Notes under the pieces: generated by a model
What the model saw: only the letters and a program-made list of their open reading frames with translations
What the model was told of the DNA's origin: nothing
The model's database searches: none
Shown: in pieces, positions 23,632-32,595 of the stretch
Position numbering within the stretch: position 1 is the stretch's first letter
How the letters are laid out: every line of letters starts with the position of its first letter
Assembly (NCBI GenBank): GCA_027315185.1
Contig: DAHUYO010000010.1
Location: forward strand, 1-64,000
Reading direction: 5' to 3'
From: Acidobacteriota bacterium
GTDB lineage: Bacteria; Acidobacteriota; Terriglobia; Terriglobales; SCQP01
Length of the DNA: 64,000 bases
Translations under genes and position numbers: made by a program

Positions 23632-24317
23632 CGTTGGGCCGGCGCGCCGAAATACGCGCCGTTCAACCGCGCCCGAAACGCCCGCCGCAGCGCTTCCATC
23701 GCCGCGCGGTAGCGGCGATGAAAGAGCACGCCGCGGATGCGCGAGCGCGCCTCCTGCGGCGCAAGGCTTGCGTATTGCGAGCGATGGCGCCGGTAATAGG
23801 CCGTCACCATGGCCGGCGGAATATCCGCCGCCCGCGCCTGCAGCCGCGCCAAAAAGGTCTGCACCAATAGCTTTTCTCCCAGAGCGCGCCACCGCTGCTG
23901 AAAGGCCGCGTTGTGTTGCAGGCCCGCCCGCCGCGCCGCCGCCAGCAGCATGGCGAAGCGCAGAAAGCTCCGCGCCTCCTGCCGCCGCAGCGCCGGCGGC
24001 AGCGACTCCGGCGCGGGCGCGTCCAGCGCCGCCAGCTTGCGGCGATACTCGGCCGCGCTGAGAGCGCGCCCGGCAATGACCATCGCCACCTGGCCACCGC
24101 TGCGCGTGGCGGCGGTCGCGGCGGCGGCTCCCGTCTGGTTGGCGGACGCTGCGCCCCTGGCTCGCGACTCGCGGGAACCCGCGGCCCCCGCCGCGGCGTT
24201 CGTCCGCGGCGGCATCGGCGCGCGCCCTTGCCCGGCCGCCGCCACCGCCAACAGCAGCGCCACCGCCGCCGCCGCGGCCGGCCCGAGCCTGCCCCATCTC
24301 GTCCCGCTGCTGGCCAT
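23628..24317 (-). CDS. SurA/PpiC-like exported protein lacking the parvulin domain
   Basis: A 229-residue protein with a signal segment (LGPAAAAAVALLLAVAAAGQG), an Ala-rich linker and a SurA-N-like helical chaperone domain (about 80-190: SAAEYRRKLAAL ... QEARSFLRFAMLLAAARRAGLQ). Its C-terminus (RLNGAYFGAPAQR) matches the end of the PpiC protein at 40365-41279 (HLNSAYFGGAPA), but the intervening PPIase domain is missing. So it looks like a PPIase-less paralogue, probably a periplasmic chaperone. It overlaps ubiE by ATGA and starts 32 bp from a divergent permease gene. Confidence 0.7.
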   Translation of the reverse strand: MASSGTRWGRLGPAAAAAVALLLAVAAAGQGRAPMPPRTNAAAGAAGSRESRARGAASANQTGAAAATAATRSGGQVAMVIAGRALSAAEYRRKLAALDAPAPESLPPALRRQEARSFLRFAMLLAAARRAGLQHNAAFQQRWRALGEKLLVQTFLARLQARAADIPPAMVTAYYRRHRSQYASLAPQEARSRIRGVLFHRRYRAAMEALRRAFRARLNGAYFGAPAQR

Positions 24318-24349
24318 CAGCTTTATAGTATGCAGGGGGCCATAGCCGT

Positions 24350-26755
24350 ATGATTCCGACGCTAGGCCAAAACATCTGCTACGCCCTTCGCCGCCTGCGC
24401 CGAGCGCCGGTCTTCACCGTCAGCATCGTCCTGACGTTGGCGCTTGGCATCGGCGCGACCACGGCCATGTTTTCCTTGGCGGAAGCCGCTTGGATCCGTC
24501 CTTTGCCATATCCTCACGCCGGGCGCTTGGTCAACATTTGGCTGCACAGTCCGCGCTACGCGCATCTCGACGTCGGCTTCCGTCGTGCGGGTGCGGCATT
24601 GGCGCGGCGGGCGCCGGCTTTAGGCCCCTCCGCCGAATACGTCGCCGGCCCGGCTGTATGGCGTCTCGCCGGCCGCCGCTTGCAGACCGACACCGCGCTG
24701 GTGTCGCGCCGCTTCTTCTCCCTGCTCGGCGCTGCCGTGGCCGCTCCATCCGGCCGATCCGCGGTGATCAGCCGCCAGATGGCCGTGCGTCTCGGTGGCC
24801 CGCGCGATGCCATTGGCAAGACGATTTGCCTTGGCGGCGCCGCTTTTACGGTCACTGGCGTCGTCCCGCGCGGTTTTGATTTCCCCACCCTTCTCATTCC
24901 TGGGTTTCCCGCCAAGACCAACATTTGGCTTGGCCTTTCCACCGCCCACCGTCGCCTTTTGACCAGCTTTGGCAGCGGTGACACGAGCGTCCTTGCCCGC
25001 CTGCGGCCCGACGGTACGCTGGCGCAACTCCAAGCGCAACTGGCGCCGCTCGACTCCCGGTTGCCCGCCGCCACCCGGCCCAGCCCCCGTTGGCGCCTCA
25101 TCGCGTTGCCGCTGGTTGCCGAGACCGTCGGTCATGCGCAAGCCCCGCTGGCCATCCTATTCGCCGCGACCATCTTGCTCTGGCTGATTGCCGTTGTTAA
25201 CGTTGCCCACCTACTGCTGGAGCGCGGCTGGCGCCGTGGGGGCGAATTCGGGCTGCGCATGGCTCTCGGCGCGGGCCCCGGCGCCATCATGGCGCTGACG
25301 CTGACCGAGGCTCTCCTGCTCGCCATTGCGGGGGGCGGGCTCGGCTTGGCATTAGCGTACGGAGCGCTGAAGGCGATCCGGCTCTTGGCTCCGCCGGGGT
25401 GGCTGCCGGCCGCGGCGCGGACCAACGGTCCGCTAGCGCTGTTTGCTTTCGGCGCCGCCCTGCTCACCGGTCTGATCGCGGGATGGTGGCCGGCGCGACA
25501 GTCGCTTCGCCGCGACCCGCAGGCGACCCTGCGAGGCGGCGGCCCGGGCACCGCCTCCGCCGGCTCCGCCACCGCCCGCCGCTTGCTGTTGCCCGCGGAG
25601 ATGGCCTTGGCCGCCGTGCTGCTGGTCAGCGCGCTAGTTTTGGTCCGCAGCTTTGCCCGCATCGCCGCCACGCCGGTCGGCCTCCGGACACGCCGCGTCG
25701 TCACCGCCTACCTCGCCATACCGAGGAGGGACTACCCGCATGCCAGCCAGCGCCTAGCCCTTTACAGGCAGCTGGTCCACCGCGCCCGCGCCATTCCGGG
25801 CGCCGCTGGTGCCGCGCTGACTGGCGCGCCGCTGCTGGCCGGCATGACTTTTTTCGAGCCGCCGGTCCATGCCGGGCGGGCCGTAGTAACGGGTTTCCAC
25901 CACCGCGCCGTTACCTCGGGTTATTTCCGCCTACTGGGCATTCCCTTGCTTCGTGGCCGGGATTTTTCCGCCGCTGACCGCCGTGGGACGCCGGAGGTGG
26001 CCATCATCAATCGCGCCTTCGCCCGCGAGGGGTGGCCGCACGGTGGAGATCCGCTCGGCCGGCAGATGGTCATCCACTGGCATGGCCAACTTTGGGCCGC
26101 GCGCGTAATCGGCGTCGTCGGCGACGCCCGCGACAACCGCCTCCGCGTCAGCGCCCCGCCCCCGGAGATCTATACCTCGCTGTTCCAAGATCTCCCGCGT
26201 TACACAGGTGTAGGCCTCCTGCTGCGCACGCGTGGCCCGGCGGCGGCGCATTGGCCCTATTGGCGCCGCGCGCTCCGGCAGCAGATCTGGTCAGTGCTCG
26301 GGTCCGTGCCCATCTCCTTCCTCCATCCCCTGTCCGCCGTGGTCGCCAAAAATCGCGCCGGTCCCCGCTTCCGCGCCGCTGTGCTCGCCGCATTTGCGTT
26401 TCTTGGGCTGCTTCTGGCCGCCCTTGGGGTCTACGGTGTTTTTGCTTACGCCGCGGCGCAGCGTAGCCGCGAGTTTGGGATTCGCCTCGCGCTCGGCGCT
26501 ACGCGCCGGGACCTGACCCGCATGGTCGGATTCGACGCGGTCCGTCTGATGGCCGCGGGTTTGGCAGTCGGCCTGCTCGCCGCCTGGTTCGCGGCCCGCG
26601 CCATGGCGCACTGGCTCTATGCCATCTCATCGGCGGACCCCGTGCCGTTCCTTGGCGCTGCGATGCTGTTAGCCGCCGCCAGCCTCGCTGCGGTCTATCT
26701 CCCCCTGCGCCGCGCCCTCCGCCTCGACCCCGCGCGCACGCTGCGCGAGCCCTAA
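24350..26755 (+). CDS. ADOP-type duplicated orphan permease (MacB/FtsX family)
   Basis: An 801-residue membrane protein containing two MacB_PCD-FtsX units. It begins with the typical ALRRLRRAPVFTVSIVLTLALGIGATTAMFSL. FtsX cores follow near residues 270-385 (RRGGEFGLRMALGAGPGAIM) and 680-790 (RSREFGIRLALGATRRDLTRM), with an MFS-like linker around 405-435 and about eight membrane helices. No ATPase gene is adjacent, as in the large orphan-permease family of Acidobacteriota. The transported substrate is unknown. It is the strongest taxonomic marker of the window. Few RBS features are seen (CAGGGGG about 15 bases upstream). Confidence 0.9.
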   Translation: MIPTLGQNICYALRRLRRAPVFTVSIVLTLALGIGATTAMFSLAEAAWIRPLPYPHAGRLVNIWLHSPRYAHLDVGFRRAGAALARRAPALGPSAEYVAGPAVWRLAGRRLQTDTALVSRRFFSLLGAAVAAPSGRSAVISRQMAVRLGGPRDAIGKTICLGGAAFTVTGVVPRGFDFPTLLIPGFPAKTNIWLGLSTAHRRLLTSFGSGDTSVLARLRPDGTLAQLQAQLAPLDSRLPAATRPSPRWRLIALPLVAETVGHAQAPLAILFAATILLWLIAVVNVAHLLLERGWRRGGEFGLRMALGAGPGAIMALTLTEALLLAIAGGGLGLALAYGALKAIRLLAPPGWLPAAARTNGPLALFAFGAALLTGLIAGWWPARQSLRRDPQATLRGGGPGTASAGSATARRLLLPAEMALAAVLLVSALVLVRSFARIAATPVGLRTRRVVTAYLAIPRRDYPHASQRLALYRQLVHRARAIPGAAGAALTGAPLLAGMTFFEPPVHAGRAVVTGFHHRAVTSGYFRLLGIPLLRGRDFSAADRRGTPEVAIINRAFAREGWPHGGDPLGRQMVIHWHGQLWAARVIGVVGDARDNRLRVSAPPPEIYTSLFQDLPRYTGVGLLLRTRGPAAAHWPYWRRALRQQIWSVLGSVPISFLHPLSAVVAKNRAGPRFRAAVLAAFAFLGLLLAALGVYGVFAYAAAQRSREFGIRLALGATRRDLTRMVGFDAVRLMAAGLAVGLLAAWFAARAMAHWLYAISSADPVPFLGAAMLLAAASLAAVYLPLRRALRLDPARTLREP

Positions 26756-26833
26756 TCCGGTGCGTCCTTGCCGCCGGGCGGCCGCTCGGCTACTATGAGC
26801 CGACCCCCGTAAAGGGGGGCGCGGGAGCAGGGA

Positions 26834-27250
26834 ATGGTGACCGACCTGGCATGGTTCTGGCTGACGTTGGCGGTGGTCGCGCTCATGGTCGAACTGCTGC
26901 ACCACACCTACTATCTGCTGGCGGTTGCAGCGGCTCTGTTCTGCGGCGCGGCCGTCGCCCTGTGGCCGCAATCCGGGCTGGCCGCGCAGTTGTGGGTGAT
27001 CGCCGGGACCGGCCTGGTAGGTTTGGACCTGGCCCGGATCGCGCGGCGGCGCTGGCTGCGCGCCGCGCCCAATTACGCCGCCGCCCAACCCGGCGCGGAG
27101 GTCCGCGTACTGCGCGCCGAGGCCGGCCGCCTGCGCGTGGCCTACCGCGGCAGCGAATGGGACGCCGTATATGACGGCCCGCCGCCGGCGCCCGGCGACC
27201 GCCTCAAGATCGCCGCCATGGAAGGCAGCCTGCTGAAACTGGTTCACTAG
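26834..27250 (+). CDS. NfeD-like membrane protein
   Basis: A 138-residue protein with two to three N-terminal membrane helices (about 5-30, 32-50, 52-70) and a small C-terminal OB-fold NfeD domain (RVAYRGSEWDAVYDGPPPAPGDRLKIAAMEGSLLKL). Short NfeD proteins are encoded beside SPFH/stomatin proteins and act with them in membrane-domain quality control. Exactly this neighbour follows 15 bp downstream. GGGAGCAGGG precedes the ATG. Confidence 0.88.
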   Translation: MVTDLAWFWLTLAVVALMVELLHHTYYLLAVAAALFCGAAVALWPQSGLAAQLWVIAGTGLVGLDLARIARRRWLRAAPNYAAAQPGAEVRVLRAEAGRLRVAYRGSEWDAVYDGPPPAPGDRLKIAAMEGSLLKLVH

Positions 27251-27265
27251 GGAGCGCACGCAGCC

Positions 27266-28225
27266 ATGTTCCTCATCGCCGCCATTGTCATCCTGCTCAT
27301 CGTCGTCTTGATCTTGGGCCAGGCGATTCGCATTGTCCCGCAGCAAAGCGCCTGGGTCGTGGAGCGCCTTGGCCGCTATCATGAGACGCTGACCGCCGGC
27401 CTCAATTTCTTGGTGCCCTTCGTGGATCGGCTGGCTTACCGCCATAACCTGCGCGAGGTGCCGATGGACGTGGCGCCGCAAGTGTGCATCACCAAGGACA
27501 ATACACAAGTGACCGTCGACGCCGTGCTCTATTACCAGATCACGGACCCCAAGCTGGCGTCCTACGGTTCCAGCGATTATCGCCTCGCCATCACCCAGTT
27601 AGCGCAGACCACGCTGCGCTCCGCGGTCGGCACGATGGACCTGGATGTCGTCCTCAGCTCCCGGGCCACCATCAACGCGGAGATCGTCCAGGCGCTGGAT
27701 GAGGCGGGCGTGGGCTGGGGCGTCAAGGTCCTGCGGTATGAGATCCGCGATATCACGCCGCCGGCGGCGATCGTCAAGGCGATGGAGCTGCAAATCACCG
27801 CCGAGCGGGAGCGGCGCGCGGTGGTGGCAAAATCCGAAGGCGACCGGGCGCAGCAGATCAACCTGGCCGAGGGCCAGCGGCAGGCGGAGATCAACCGCAG
27901 CGAGGGCGAGCAGCAGGCGGCGGTTAATCGCGCCACGGGTCAGGCCCAGGCTATCGAGCTGGTGGCCAAGGCGACCAGTAACGCCATCGCCACCATCGCC
28001 TCGGCCGTCTCCAACCCCGGCGGGCTGGAGGCCCTGCAACTGCAGGTGGCGCGAGATTATGTCGCGCAGTTTGGCAATATTGCCAAGGCGGGAACGATGG
28101 TGCTGCTTCCCGCTAACCTCGCCGACCTCGGCGGCCTGGTGGCGGGAGCACTGGAAATTATTCGCGCCGCCGACCCGAAGGCGTCGTCCGAGCCCAAGGC
28201 GCGCGCCGTATCCGCCGGGGGCTGA
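27266..28225 (+). CDS. SPFH/Band-7 protein (QmcA/stomatin-like)
   Basis: A 319-residue protein. The N-terminal membrane anchor is FLIAAIVILLIVVLILGQAI. The SPFH domain (about 25-190) has IVPQQSAWVVERLGRYHETL and DAVLYYQITDPKLASYG, and is followed by an Ala/Glu-rich coiled coil (about 175-235: EGDRAQQINLAEGQRQAEIN). It forms oligomeric rings at the inner membrane and pairs with NfeD, encoded just upstream. The likely role is membrane microdomain organisation or control of proteases. Confidence 0.93.
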   Translation: MFLIAAIVILLIVVLILGQAIRIVPQQSAWVVERLGRYHETLTAGLNFLVPFVDRLAYRHNLREVPMDVAPQVCITKDNTQVTVDAVLYYQITDPKLASYGSSDYRLAITQLAQTTLRSAVGTMDLDVVLSSRATINAEIVQALDEAGVGWGVKVLRYEIRDITPPAAIVKAMELQITAERERRAVVAKSEGDRAQQINLAEGQRQAEINRSEGEQQAAVNRATGQAQAIELVAKATSNAIATIASAVSNPGGLEALQLQVARDYVAQFGNIAKAGTMVLLPANLADLGGLVAGALEIIRAADPKASSEPKARAVSAGG

Positions 28226-28274
28226 CCCCGCAACCGGCGCTAGGGGTTCGGTCCCGACTTCATCCTCACATCGT

Positions 28275-28871
28275 ATGCGCGTCGAAACTTTTCCTGGCCT
28301 TTCACTGGCTGCCCCGGTCGCCATCGCTTGGGTCGCGTGGGTCGCTTGCGGCGTTTATTTTCTCGCCACCGCTCTCTTCACCAACCGCATTCGGGTTCGC
28401 GAGAAGGCTCCGCACCGCCTGCTCGACGCGCTGCTATTGTGGTCCGGCTACGCGTTTTTGTTCATCGGCGTTTCCCGCGCCGGCGCGCTTCAGGCCACGC
28501 TGGCCCACCACCCCTGGTGGCAATATGCCGGGGCCGCGGCCGCGGCCGCCGGGCTCACGCTCACCGTCTGGTCCCGCTTCGTCTTGGGCCGGTATTGGAG
28601 CGGGGTCGTCGCGCTGAAGCAAGACCACCGACTGGTGCAAAACGGACCCTATCGCCGCATCCGCCATCCGCTTTATACCGGCCTTATCCTAGCCGCAACC
28701 GGCACTGCCGTCGCCGCGGCCCAGCCATGGACGCTGCCCGGCGTTGTCCTGTTGACGCTGTGCTTTCTCCGCCGCGCTCGCCGGGAAGACGCCCTGCTCA
28801 GCCAGCACTTTGGGGTGGAGTTTGACGCCTACCGCCGGCAGACCGGCCAGTTACTTCCCCGCCTCGGCTAG
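28275..28871 (+). CDS. Isoprenylcysteine carboxyl-methyltransferase-like membrane protein
   Basis: A 198-residue protein with about five membrane helices. The ICMT-family C-terminal signature is LVQNGPYRRIRHPLYTGLIL and FDAYRRQTGQLLP, where RHP-Y binds SAM in relatives. Bacterial members methylate unknown lipid or small-molecule substrates. It starts 49 bp after the SPFH gene and may share its transcript. The ATG at 28275 gives a complete first helix; the frame open further upstream overlaps the SPFH gene and is a shadow. Confidence 0.84.
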   Translation: MRVETFPGLSLAAPVAIAWVAWVACGVYFLATALFTNRIRVREKAPHRLLDALLLWSGYAFLFIGVSRAGALQATLAHHPWWQYAGAAAAAAGLTLTVWSRFVLGRYWSGVVALKQDHRLVQNGPYRRIRHPLYTGLILAATGTAVAAAQPWTLPGVVLLTLCFLRRARREDALLSQHFGVEFDAYRRQTGQLLPRLG

Positions 28872-29239
28872 CGGCGGCCATCCCGCCGCTGCGCATGGCC
28901 TGCTGCGTTCGGAATAGAGGCCGAACGCAACCGGGCATGTTGCATCGCCGATCCTTTGTTTTCAATTGCGTGCGGGCTTAAATGCAACGTTTCGAGGGGT
29001 CCCCGCGCCAACCAATTTGGATGCCGCAACGCCTCGCGGGCCTGTCGTGTCCTATTGGTAGGCGGGCCCCGCGACGGGCGCAGCCCGAGCCGGCGAAGCC
29101 ACGCTCGGCGTGGCGCCAAGGAAAGCCACGCTCGGCGTGGCGCTAAGGAAAGCCAGGCTCAGCGTGGCGCTGAACGAAGCCAGGCACGGCGTGGCGGCGA
29201 TTGCACGACGCTAGGCGCCGGGGAGGGCTCCGCCTATTG
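28872..29239. other. 368-bp spacer with tandem palindromes
   Basis: No supported gene. It lies between the ICMT-like gene (plus) and a membrane protein gene (minus), i.e. convergent. An AT-richer portion is at 28940-28990, and a 27-bp tandem repeat array at 29094-29200 (separate entry). A frame across the array (28956-29243) looks like a by-product of repeat periodicity. Confidence 0.6.
29094..29200. repeat. Four tandem copies of a 27-bp palindromic unit
   Basis: Units start at about 29094, 29121, 29148 and 29176. The consensus is GAAAGCCACGCTCGGCGTGG followed by CGCTAAG. Each unit contains the hairpin GCCACG-CTCGG-CGTGGC (degenerate in copies 3 and 4). The 27-bp period is a multiple of three, so one frame shows a nine-residue repeat. 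The array lies between convergent genes. Confidence 0.85.
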
Positions 29240-29881
29240 CTAGATGCCGGCGGCGGCCTTGCCGGCGTAGTACCGTTGCGTGCGCGGCAGCCGCGTGGCG
29301 TTCAGCTCACCTGGCGGCAACGCCAGCCAGCGTCCCAGCCGCCACATCGCCCAGCCCGCCACCTGCGCCGGCACCACGGTCCAAATCGCCACATAGAACC
29401 ATGCCCGTTCCGCGCCCTCGCCCCGAGTGGAGCGCCGTGCCCGCGGCGTCCAATTCAGCCAGGTCGCCGCCACCACAGCCGCCGCCAGCAGCCAATACCA
29501 GCGGTCGTAGAGCACGCGCATCCGCCAAGGCCCGCCTCCCGCGGCGATGAGCAGGGCGATCAGGTTGAGTGCATACGGCACCAGCAAATCAATCCAGGCC
29601 GCGGTGTAGCAGACCACGCGATAGGACAGATTGGCTTGATCCACGCCGTAATAGGTGACATAGGGCCGATGTTCCGTGCCCGGCAGCCGCCCGGCCGCGC
29701 CGCGCCAGGCGCAGACCGCCGCCACGACCGCCAGCCATAACCAATGCCACCGGTTCGGCCCGTGCAGATAAAGCCGATAGGTCAGGGGACCCGGCAAGAC
29801 GAAGAACACCCACACCCAAATGGGGATGTGCAGTACGCGGTAATAACCCTTATTGCGTTCCCGTTCTACCGCTTTTTTCAT
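29240..29881 (-). CDS. Polytopic membrane protein of unknown function
   Basis: A 213-residue protein with a basic N-terminus (MKKAVERERNKGYYR) and about five hydrophobic segments: about 18-38, 47-60, 92-115, 125-142 and 165-185. Trp and Tyr are abundant. I recognise no family. It has complete start and stop, and codon use like its neighbours. It is transcribed divergently from the patatin gene, with a 64-bp shared promoter region containing TATAGT and TATATT hexamers. Confidence 0.7.
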   Translation of the reverse strand: MKKAVERERNKGYYRVLHIPIWVWVFFVLPGPLTYRLYLHGPNRWHWLWLAVVAAVCAWRGAAGRLPGTEHRPYVTYYGVDQANLSYRVVCYTAAWIDLLVPYALNLIALLIAAGGGPWRMRVLYDRWYWLLAAAVVAATWLNWTPRARRSTRGEGAERAWFYVAIWTVVPAQVAGWAMWRLGRWLALPPGELNATRLPRTQRYYAGKAAAGI

Positions 29882-29945
29882 GGCCGCTATCGTCCCCGCT
29901 CGGGTATAGTTCTGCCCAGTATATTTTGTGGCTGCGGTCGCTGTG

Positions 29946-31262
29946 ATGGATGTTCCCGCCGATGCCGCCCCATATCTGCCCGGCGCGACACGCGCCGGCG
30001 CCGGCCTGGCTCTTTCCGGCGGCGGGTTCCGCGCGACGTTATTTCACCTAGGGGCACTGCGCCGCCTGAATGAATACGGCCTGCTGACAGGTCTCGACAC
30101 CATCGTCGGCGTCTCGGGCGGTTCGATCGCCCTAGCCGCGCTGGCTACGGGCTGGCCTTCGCCGTCCGCGGCTAGCGCTGGAACCGCGGCAGGGACCGGC
30201 GCTGGGCGGGGTGGAGCGGACGCCGCGGCGCCGGTCCCGATCGCCGATTTCGATCGCCGCATCGCCCAACCGCTGCGCGACTTTACCGCCCGCAACATTC
30301 GCTCCGGCCCGCTATTTGGCGCCTTCCTGCCCTGGAATCTGCTACGCTCGCGCTCGAATACGGATTTGCTGGCCGCCCAGTACCGGCGCCTGACCTTGGG
30401 CCGCCAACTGCCCAGCCTGCCGGTCCGCCCGCGATTTTGTTTTGCCGCCACCGATGTCGCCTTCGGAATGGACTGGCGTTTTGAACGCGACCGCATCGGC
30501 GACTATGCCGCGGGCTATGCCGCGCCGCACGGCGCCAATGCCGATCTCAGCCGCGCCGTAGCCGCGTCCTCGGCATTCCCGCCGTACTTCAGCCCGTTGC
30601 GCGCCCGCGTGTCCCCGCGGGAACTCCATGGCGGCTCCGTTCACCCCGGACCCGCGCGCGACCGCGACGTCCGCGGGCTGCGCCTAGCCGACGGCGGCGT
30701 CTACGACAATCTTGGCCTGGAGCCGATTTGGCGCGACCATGCCTTGCTCCTCGTCAGCGATGGCGGCGCGCCGTTCGCCTTCGCCCCTGACGGCGGCATT
30801 TGGCTGAGCCAAATACGCCGTGACGTTGCGGTCATGGCCAACCAAACCACCGCCGTGCGCAAGCGTTGGCTGATCGCCAGTTTTCTTTCCGGACAAATGC
30901 ACGGCGCCTATTGGGGCATCGCCAGCGCCACCGCCCATTATCAGCCGGGCGCTCCCGGTTATTCCGCCGATCTCGCGGCGACTGTGATTGCCGCCATCCG
31001 CACCGACCTTGACGCCTTCAGTCCCGCCGAGGCCGCCGTGCTGCAAAATCACGGCTATTCCTTGGCCGACGCCGCTCTGCGCCGCCATCTCTCCAATTTG
31101 CTTCCTGCCCCGCTTCCCCCATTCGCGTGGCCGTATGCCGATTGGCGGGATGAAGCCAAGGTGCGGGCCGCCCTGGCGAAAAGCTGGCAGCAGACCGTTT
31201 TCGGCCGGCCCACCTATACTCCCGACCCGCCGCCCGCCCGCTCCGCGTCCACGCAGGCGTAG
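29946..31262 (+). CDS. Patatin-like phospholipase
   Basis: A 438-residue serine lipase-type acyl hydrolase. The oxyanion motif is LSGGGFRATLFHLGALRRL (residues about 25-43), the nucleophile elbow is GVSGGS (GxSxG, about 57-61) and the catalytic Asp is in LADGGVYDNLGLEP (DGG type). The catalytic Ser-Asp dyad is therefore intact. No signal peptide. The start is taken at ATG 29946; a GTG six codons upstream (29928) is possible. The gene converges on ftsA. The substrate is presumably membrane phospholipid, and a role in defence or lipid turnover cannot be distinguished. Confidence 0.9.
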   Translation: MDVPADAAPYLPGATRAGAGLALSGGGFRATLFHLGALRRLNEYGLLTGLDTIVGVSGGSIALAALATGWPSPSAASAGTAAGTGAGRGGADAAAPVPIADFDRRIAQPLRDFTARNIRSGPLFGAFLPWNLLRSRSNTDLLAAQYRRLTLGRQLPSLPVRPRFCFAATDVAFGMDWRFERDRIGDYAAGYAAPHGANADLSRAVAASSAFPPYFSPLRARVSPRELHGGSVHPGPARDRDVRGLRLADGGVYDNLGLEPIWRDHALLLVSDGGAPFAFAPDGGIWLSQIRRDVAVMANQTTAVRKRWLIASFLSGQMHGAYWGIASATAHYQPGAPGYSADLAATVIAAIRTDLDAFSPAEAAVLQNHGYSLADAALRRHLSNLLPAPLPPFAWPYADWRDEAKVRAALAKSWQQTVFGRPTYTPDPPPARSASTQA

Positions 31263-31291
31263 GCGGCCGTGCTGGGCCCCGCGGCAGGCAT

Positions 31292-32503
31292 TCAGTCCAA
31301 AAAGCGGCGCGCCCGGTCCAGCCACTTCTCCCAGGGTTTGCGGGGCGGCGGACGATGATATCGCACCCGGTGCCCATAACAGCACGCCCCATCCAGAAAG
31401 CTGTATTCCGGGGCGGCCAGGCTTTGCGGCATGCCATTCACCAATTCCGGCGCCGTCACCCGCACCGGCATTTCCAGCCCTTCTTCCAGCAATTCCGCGA
31501 AGCCCGCCAGCTTGCCGCCGCCGCCGGTCAAATAAATCCCCGCGCCCAGGCCGCGCAGCAAGCCCGCGCGGGTCAAATCGTCGCGCAGCAGTTGCGTCAG
31601 TTCCCGCGCCCGGCTCTCGAGGCACTCGCAGATCCGCCGCTGCGGCAGCTCGCGCGCCGGCCGGCCCGCCAGGCTGGGCGCTTCCACCAGCGTGGCGTCA
31701 TTAATGTCCGCGGCGGTGGCATAGCCGAACGCCAGTTTGATCCGCTCCGCCTCTTCGCGGGGGATGTTGAACGCGATCGCCAAGTCGTTGGTGAAGTGCT
31801 CGCCGCCGACCGGAATGGCGGTGGCGTGGAACGGCGCGCCGTGCAGGTAGGCCATCAGGCTGGTCGAGCCCGCCCCGATGTCCACCACCGCGACGCCCAT
31901 CTCCCGGTCTTCGGCCTTCAGCAAGATCTCCGCCGAAGCCAACGGCGCGAAGATGATCTCTTCCACCTCCAGGCCGGCGCGGTTGGCCACCAGCACGGCA
32001 TTGTGCTGCGCCACCGCCGCCACGGTTAGGATGAAGACGCGCGCCTCCAGGCGGCTGGCCAGCATGCCCACCGGGTCGCGCACTCCGCCCTGGCCATCAA
32101 GCACGAACTCCTGCGGCAGCACGTGCAGCATTTCCCGGTCGCTGGGCAGGTCCAGGTTCCGCGCCAGCTCCAGCGCCCGCCGCGCGTCGTCCCGCGTCAC
32201 CTCCCGGCTGCGCGACGCCAGCGCCACCCCGGCTTGGCTGGCCAGCGCCATGGGCTGGGCGCCGGTCAGGCTAAGAAACACACGTTCCAGCGGGAAGCCC
32301 GTCCGCGCCTCGACCAGCGCCGCCGCTTCCTTCACCGCCTCGGTGGCGAAGTCCAACTGAACCACTTGGCCTTTGCGCAGTCCCCGCGATTCCACCTCGC
32401 CATGCGCCAGGTAGTGCAGCGCGCCATCGCGTTCTTCGCAGACCGCCAGCACGGTCTTGGCGGTGCCGAGGTCGAGTACGGCCAACGGTGCGGCGGGCGG
32501 CAT
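31292..32503 (-). CDS. ftsA: Cell division protein FtsA
   Basis: A 403-residue actin-like ATPase that tethers FtsZ to the membrane. Phosphate 1 motif LAVLDLGTAKTVLAV, phosphate 2 VVDIGAGSTSLMAY and adenosine motif YLTGGGGKLAGFAELLEE are all present. The FtsA-specific 1C domain (SHS2) lies at about residues 70-160. The C-terminus (PWEKWLDRARRFLD) resembles the amphipathic membrane-targeting helix. ATG 32503 is used; an upstream TTG (32530) adds nine residues. It ends the murG-murC-ftsQ-ftsA cluster. ftsZ, usually next, is absent and a convergent patatin gene follows. Confidence 0.94.
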   Translation of the reverse strand: MPPAAPLAVLDLGTAKTVLAVCEERDGALHYLAHGEVESRGLRKGQVVQLDFATEAVKEAAALVEARTGFPLERVFLSLTGAQPMALASQAGVALASRSREVTRDDARRALELARNLDLPSDREMLHVLPQEFVLDGQGGVRDPVGMLASRLEARVFILTVAAVAQHNAVLVANRAGLEVEEIIFAPLASAEILLKAEDREMGVAVVDIGAGSTSLMAYLHGAPFHATAIPVGGEHFTNDLAIAFNIPREEAERIKLAFGYATAADINDATLVEAPSLAGRPARELPQRRICECLESRARELTQLLRDDLTRAGLLRGLGAGIYLTGGGGKLAGFAELLEEGLEMPVRVTAPELVNGMPQSLAAPEYSFLDGACCYGHRVRYHRPPPRKPWEKWLDRARRFLD

Positions 32504-32595
32504 GGGCGTGCGAACAGGGATAACCTTCAACTTACCATGCGTTTCCCGTGGTTCCCCGCCGCCGGCGGCGGCGGCGCCCGCGCGAACCGTGCGCC

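Noticed and set aside
28956-29243. Small protein with nine-residue repeats
   Set aside because: The repeat periodicity comes from a 27-bp palindromic DNA array; no ribosome-binding site and no conserved features.
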